Below are positions 4,270-7,811 of a DNA stretch of 7,811 bases, piece by piece; position 1 is the stretch's first letter, and each line of letters opens with the position of its first letter. Source of the stretch: Pseudomonadota bacterium (GTDB taxonomy: Bacteria > Pseudomonadota > Alphaproteobacteria > Rhizobiales > Rhizobiaceae); contig JAEZHO010000178.1 in NCBI GenBank assembly GCA_023416545.1, positions 1-7,811 of the forward strand. Direction: 5' to 3'. The notes under the pieces were generated by a model. That model was not told the DNA's origin, made no database searches, and worked only from the letters and a program-made list of their open reading frames with translations. The translations under genes and the position numbers were made by a program.

Positions 4270-6582
4270 ATGCGCATCGTCTGCATCGGCGGCGGCCCCG
4301 CCGGGCTCTATTTCGCGCTCCTGATGAAGAAGCAGAACCCCGGGCACACGATCTCCGTCGTCGAGCGCAACAGGCCATACGATACCTTCGGCTGGGGGGT
4401 CGTCTTCTCCGATGCCACGATGGAGGCGATGCGCGCCTGGGACCCGGAAAGTGCCGCCGAGATCGAGGATGCGTTCAACCACTGGGACGACATCGAAGTC
4501 TGGTTCAAGGGGACCCGGCAGCGCACTTCCGGCCACGGCTTCGTGGGCATCGGCCGCAAGAAGCTCCTGAACATCCTGCAGCGTCGCTGCGAGGCGCTGG
4601 GCGTCGAACTGGTCTTCGAGACCGACGTCGCGAGCGACCTCGACTATCCGGACGCCGATCTCGTCATCGCCTCGGACGGCTTCAACTCGAAGATCCGCAA
4701 CCGCTATCCGAACGTCTTCCAGCCGGACCTGGTGACGCGGCCCAACCGCTATATCTGGCTCGGTACGAACAAGCTCTACGACGCCTTCACCTTCGACTTC
4801 CGCAAGACGGATCACGGCTGGTTCCAGGCCCATATCTACAAGTTCGACGACAAGACCTCGACCTTCATCGTGGAAACCACCGAGGAGGCCTACGAGAAGC
4901 ACGGCCTTGGCCAGATGGACCAGCAGGGCTCGATCGACTTCTGCCAGGACCTGTTTTCCGAGGTGCTCGACGGCGCCGAGCTCATGACGAATGCCCGCCA
5001 CCTGCGCGGTTCCGCCTGGCTCAACTTCAACCGCCTGATCTGCGGCAAGTGGAGCCACTTCAACGGCCAGTCGCATGTCGTGCTGATGGGCGATGCGGCC
5101 CATACGGCGCACTTCGCCATCGGCTCCGGCACGAAGCTTGCGATCGACGACGCGATCGAGCTCACCAACCAGTTCAACCGGCACGGCCACGCGAAGGAGC
5201 ACATCCCGGCTGTCCTCGAAACCTACGAGGAAATCCGCCGGGTCGACGTCGCCCGCATCCAGAATGCCGCCCGCAACGCCATGGAATGGTTCGAGGTGGT
5301 CGGGCGGCGCTATGCCGACACGCTGCCACCCGAACAGTTCATGTATTCCATGCTGACCCGCTCGCAGCGCATCAGCCACGAGAACCTCAGGCTGCGCGAC
5401 CGGACATGGCTGGAGGGATACGAGCGCTGGTTCGCGACCCAGGCCGGAGCGACGCCTTCGGCGGAACGGCGTGTGCCGCCGCCCATGTTCACGCCCTACA
5501 CGATGCGAGGCGTGACGCTGAAGAACCGCATCGTCATGTCGCCGATGGCCATGTACTCGGCCAGGGACGGCATGCTCGACGACTTCCATCTCGTCCATCT
5601 CGGCGCCCGCGCTCTCGGCGGCGCCGGTCTGGTCTTCGGCGAGATGACGTGCGTCTCGCCCGATGCCCGCATCACGCCCGGCTGCCTCGGCCTCTGGAAC
5701 GAGGAACAGGCGGCAGGATGGAAGCGCTTCGTCGATTTCGTCCACGGCAACAGCGACGCGAAGGTCGGCATCCAGCTCGGCCATGCCGGCCGCAAGGGTG
5801 CCACCAGGCTCGCCTGGGAGGGGATCGACCAGCCGCTCGATGACGGCGGCTGGCCGCTGATCTCGGCCTCGGCCCTGCCCTACCTGAAAAACAGCCAGGT
5901 GCCGAAGGCGATGGACCGCGCCGACATGGATCGGGTGACCGCCGATTTCGTGCGCGCCACCGAACTTGCCGTCACCGCCGGTGCGGACTGGCTGGAGCTT
6001 CACTGCGCCCACGGCTACCTGCTCTCCAGCTTCCTGTCGCCGCTCACCAACACCCGCACCGACGCCTATGGCGGTGACCACGAGAACCGCGCCCGCTACC
6101 CGCTGGAGGTCTTCCGCGCCATCCGCGCCGTCTGGCCCGCCGACAGGCCGATCTCGGTGCGCCTCTCCTGCCACGACTGGTTCGAGGGCGGCAACACGCC
6201 CGACGATGCGGCGATCTTCGCCCGCATGTTCAAGGATGCCGGCGCCGACATGATCGACTGCTCGTCCGGCCAGGTCTGGAAGGAGGAAAAGCCCGTCTAC
6301 GGCCGCCTCTTCCAGACACCGTTCTCCGACAAGATCCGCAACGAGATCGGCATTCCGACCATCGCGGTGGGCGCCATTTCCGAGGCCGACCACGCCAATT
6401 CTGTGATCGCCGCGGGCCGCGCCGATCTCTGCGCCGTGGCCCGCCCGCATCTGGCCGATCCCGCCTGGGTGCTGCACGAGGCGGCGCGCATCGGGCTGAC
6501 GGACGTCGCATGGCCGAAACAGTACCATTCCGGCAAGCAGCAGTACGAGACCAATCTCGCGCGCGCCGCGGCAGCGAAGTGA
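4270..6582 (+). CDS. Bifunctional flavin monooxygenase/Old Yellow Enzyme reductase (2-aminobenzoyl-CoA monooxygenase/reductase or salicylyl-CoA 5-hydroxylase type)
   Basis: This 770-residue cytoplasmic enzyme joins two flavoprotein modules. Residues 1-390 are a class A FAD monooxygenase: GGGPAG at 7-12, the ribose-binding Glu32 in VVERN, the DG motif around Asp136-Gly137 and the second FAD motif around Gly274-Asp275 (LMGDAAH). A proline-containing linker (about 391-406) leads to an FMN-dependent Old Yellow Enzyme domain (407-770): LKNRIVMSPM at 417-426, QLGHAGRKG at 502-510, and LHCAHGYL with His578, His581 and Tyr583 matching the active site of the YqjM-type branch, then FLSPLTNTRTDAYGG. Enzymes of this architecture oxygenate and then reduce the ring of an aromatic CoA ester; the described one from Azoarcus evansii acts on 2-aminobenzoyl-CoA, and database names also use salicylyl-CoA 5-hydroxylase. 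The reductase half favours anthraniloyl-CoA. It is the first gene of the operon, with SDR and crotonase-family genes following. Confidence 0.94.
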   Translation: MRIVCIGGGPAGLYFALLMKKQNPGHTISVVERNRPYDTFGWGVVFSDATMEAMRAWDPESAAEIEDAFNHWDDIEVWFKGTRQRTSGHGFVGIGRKKLLNILQRRCEALGVELVFETDVASDLDYPDADLVIASDGFNSKIRNRYPNVFQPDLVTRPNRYIWLGTNKLYDAFTFDFRKTDHGWFQAHIYKFDDKTSTFIVETTEEAYEKHGLGQMDQQGSIDFCQDLFSEVLDGAELMTNARHLRGSAWLNFNRLICGKWSHFNGQSHVVLMGDAAHTAHFAIGSGTKLAIDDAIELTNQFNRHGHAKEHIPAVLETYEEIRRVDVARIQNAARNAMEWFEVVGRRYADTLPPEQFMYSMLTRSQRISHENLRLRDRTWLEGYERWFATQAGATPSAERRVPPPMFTPYTMRGVTLKNRIVMSPMAMYSARDGMLDDFHLVHLGARALGGAGLVFGEMTCVSPDARITPGCLGLWNEEQAAGWKRFVDFVHGNSDAKVGIQLGHAGRKGATRLAWEGIDQPLDDGGWPLISASALPYLKNSQVPKAMDRADMDRVTADFVRATELAVTAGADWLELHCAHGYLLSSFLSPLTNTRTDAYGGDHENRARYPLEVFRAIRAVWPADRPISVRLSCHDWFEGGNTPDDAAIFARMFKDAGADMIDCSSGQVWKEEKPVYGRLFQTPFSDKIRNEIGIPTIAVGAISEADHANSVIAAGRADLCAVARPHLADPAWVLHEAARIGLTDVAWPKQYHSGKQQYETNLARAAAAK

Positions 6583-6592
6583 GGATCGCCTG

Positions 6593-7384
6593 ATGTATCA
6601 GACGCGCAAGCTGGAGGGGCGCCACGCACTGGTTACCGGTGCCGGAAGCGGCATCGGTGCCGCCATCGCGACGGCCCTCGTTGCCGCCGGTGCCCGGGTG
6701 ACGCTGGCCGGACGGCGGGCCGAACCGCTGCAGGATCTGGCGAAGACGCTCGGGAGCGAGCGCGTCCACGTGGCCGCAGGCTTCGACGTCACGGACCGGA
6801 CGGCGATCGACGAGGGTCTGGCCGGCGCCCGGCAGGCCTTCGGCCCCGTCGATATCCTCGTCAACAATGCCGGCGAGGCGCCCAGCGCGCCATTCGAGAA
6901 GACCTCGCTGGATGTCTGGAACCGGGTGCTCGCGGTCGACCTGACGGGTGTCTTCCAGGTCACGCAGGCTGTCCTTCCGGACCTGAAGCTCCGCGGCGAC
7001 GGGGCCCGCATCCTCAACATCGCCTCGACCGCAGGCCTCACGGGCTATGCCTATGTCTCGGCCTATACAGCGGCGAAGCACGGCGTCATCGGGCTCACCC
7101 GCTCGCTGGCGCTCGAGCTTGCGAAAACCGGGATTACCGTCAACGCGATCTGCCCCGGCTTCACCGACACGCCGCTCGTCGCGCAGGCGATCAAGACGAT
7201 CGTCGCAAAGACCGGCCGCAGCCGGGAGGAGGCGACGAGGGAATTCACCAAATGCAATCCGCAGGGCCGGCTGGTCCGGCCGGAGGAAGTCGCGGACGCG
7301 GTTCTCTGGCTGGCATCGCCGGCTGCGGGATCGATCAACGGCCAGGCGATTGCTATCGCCGGCGGGGAGGTACTGGCAGGATGA
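6593..7384 (+). CDS. Short-chain dehydrogenase/reductase (classical SDR), probable 3-hydroxyacyl-CoA dehydrogenase step
   Basis: This 263-residue NAD(P)-dependent oxidoreductase has a complete Rossmann fold. Visible motifs are TGAGSGIG at residues 15-22, the NNAG motif at 91-94, catalytic Ser145, Tyr158 and Lys162 (YxxxK), and the PGFTDT segment at 188-193. The usual fourth catalytic residue, an Asn in a VNL-type motif, is replaced by Asp116 in VDLTG. Arg41-Arg42 after the second beta strand (LAGRR) would favour NADP(H), a weak indication. It starts 10 bases after the fusion gene, with GAGG at 6581-6584 overlapping that stop codon, and its own stop overlaps the next start as ATGA. In this context it most likely oxidises or reduces an alicyclic CoA ester made from the ring-reduced product. 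The precise substrate is not readable from sequence. Confidence 0.93.
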   Translation: MYQTRKLEGRHALVTGAGSGIGAAIATALVAAGARVTLAGRRAEPLQDLAKTLGSERVHVAAGFDVTDRTAIDEGLAGARQAFGPVDILVNNAGEAPSAPFEKTSLDVWNRVLAVDLTGVFQVTQAVLPDLKLRGDGARILNIASTAGLTGYAYVSAYTAAKHGVIGLTRSLALELAKTGITVNAICPGFTDTPLVAQAIKTIVAKTGRSREEATREFTKCNPQGRLVRPEEVADAVLWLASPAAGSINGQAIAIAGGEVLAG

Positions 7385-7811
7385 GCACGGTTTCGATGGC
7401 AGGGCACCTGCGCCCGTTCAGGGACTACCAGGCGCGGCATTTCCTCTGGGACGTCAGCGACGACGGACGCGTGGCGACGATCCGGCTGAACCGACCGGAA
7501 CGTAAGAACCCGCTTACCTTCGAAAGCTATGCCGAGTTGCGCGACCTCTTCCGCGATCTCCCCTATGCCTCCGACGATCGCGCCGTGGTGCTGACCGGCG
7601 CGGGCGGCAATTTCTCCTCCGGCGGGGACGTGTTCGAGATCATCGAACCGCTCACGCAGATGGCGATGCCGGACCTTCTGGCCTTCACCCGCATGACCGG
7701 CGATCTCGTCAAGGCGATGCGCAAGTGCCCGCAGCCGGTCATCGCTGCGGTCGACGGCATCTGCGCCGGCGCCGGCGCCATCCTCGCCATGGCGTCCGAC
7801 ATGCGGCTCGC
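7381..7811 (+). CDS. Enoyl-CoA hydratase/isomerase (crotonase) family protein, 5' part only
   Basis: The first 143 codons of a crotonase-fold protein are present; the window edge cuts the gene. An N-terminal extension of about 30 residues precedes VATIRLNRPERKNPL. The oxyanion-hole region reads FSSGGD at 78-83, and AAVDGICAGAG at 122-132 supplies the second backbone NH of the family. At the position of the first catalytic glutamate of classic hydratases (Glu144 in the rat enzyme) there is Ile134, so a simple hydratase mechanism is doubtful. An isomerase, C-C hydrolase or lyase role on an alicyclic CoA ester is possible. The second catalytic position lies beyond the window edge. ATG 7381 overlaps the SDR stop, with GGGGAGG upstream. 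It is co-transcribed with the fusion enzyme and the dehydrogenase. Confidence 0.93.
   Translation, partial: MSTVSMAGHLRPFRDYQARHFLWDVSDDGRVATIRLNRPERKNPLTFESYAELRDLFRDLPYASDDRAVVLTGAGGNFSSGGDVFEIIEPLTQMAMPDLLAFTRMTGDLVKAMRKCPQPVIAAVDGICAGAGAILAMASDMRL

Noticed and set aside
4231..6528. Very long open frame on the minus strand opposite the fusion gene
   Set aside because: It mirrors the plus-strand fusion gene, has no recognisable domain and shows a composition of repeated Arg, Gly, Val and Asp expected from antisense reading of GC-rich codons. The plus-strand protein has complete flavoenzyme motifs.
7265..7281. Inverted repeat GGCCGG-N5-CCGGCC inside the SDR gene
   Set aside because: It is inside well-conserved SDR coding sequence and is likely by chance in GC-rich DNA. 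There is no terminator tail.
1..7811. Search for CRISPR arrays, tRNA genes, insertion sequences and attachment sites
   Set aside because: No regularly spaced direct repeats, no clover-leaf-like sequence, no transposase motifs and no terminal inverted repeats were seen. Almost the whole window is accounted for by catabolic, transport and regulatory genes.

Overview
This 7.8 kb window is GC-rich and tightly packed with genes, with short spacers, ATGA stop/start overlaps and strong G/C preference at third codon positions. The style and protein types suggest an alphaproteobacterium, most likely a member of the Rhizobiales (Rhizobium/Sinorhizobium/Shinella-like). That placement is inferred from gene style, because no rRNA or other phylogenetic marker is present.

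Layout. (1) Positions 1-2590, plus strand: a tripartite tricarboxylate transporter (TTT) operon. It holds the 3' part of the periplasmic solute-binding protein (TctC type), then the small membrane subunit (TctB type) and the large membrane subunit (TctA type). It ends at a strong intrinsic terminator with a UUCG loop (2612-2649). (2) Positions 2651-4110, minus strand: a MarR-family regulator followed 8 bases later by a glutaminase (glsA). These form an operon that converges on the transporter operon. (3) Positions 4111-4269: a divergent control region with a good plus-strand sigma70-type promoter, a weaker minus-strand promoter, and several inverted repeats that could bind the MarR protein. 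(4) Positions 4270-7811, plus strand: a catabolic operon. It encodes a 770-residue fusion of a flavin monooxygenase and an Old Yellow Enzyme-type reductase (the 2-aminobenzoyl-CoA monooxygenase/reductase, or salicylyl-CoA 5-hydroxylase/oxidoreductase, type), a short-chain dehydrogenase, and the 5' part of an enoyl-CoA hydratase-family protein cut by the window edge.

How the parts fit. The plus-strand catabolic operon looks like the start of an aerobic CoA-thioester pathway for an aromatic acid, most probably anthranilate (2-aminobenzoate). The fusion enzyme would hydroxylate and then reduce the ring of the CoA-activated substrate. The dehydrogenase and the crotonase-family enzyme would carry out beta-oxidation-like steps. 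The CoA ligase and further enzymes would be expected just downstream of the window. The divergent MarR is the obvious candidate regulator, possibly sensing the acyl-CoA. The glutaminase in the regulator's operon and the neighbouring TTT transporter are less clearly connected. The most interesting points are the layered dyad symmetries over the catabolic promoter, the missing first catalytic glutamate in the crotonase-family protein, and the regulator-glutaminase pairing.
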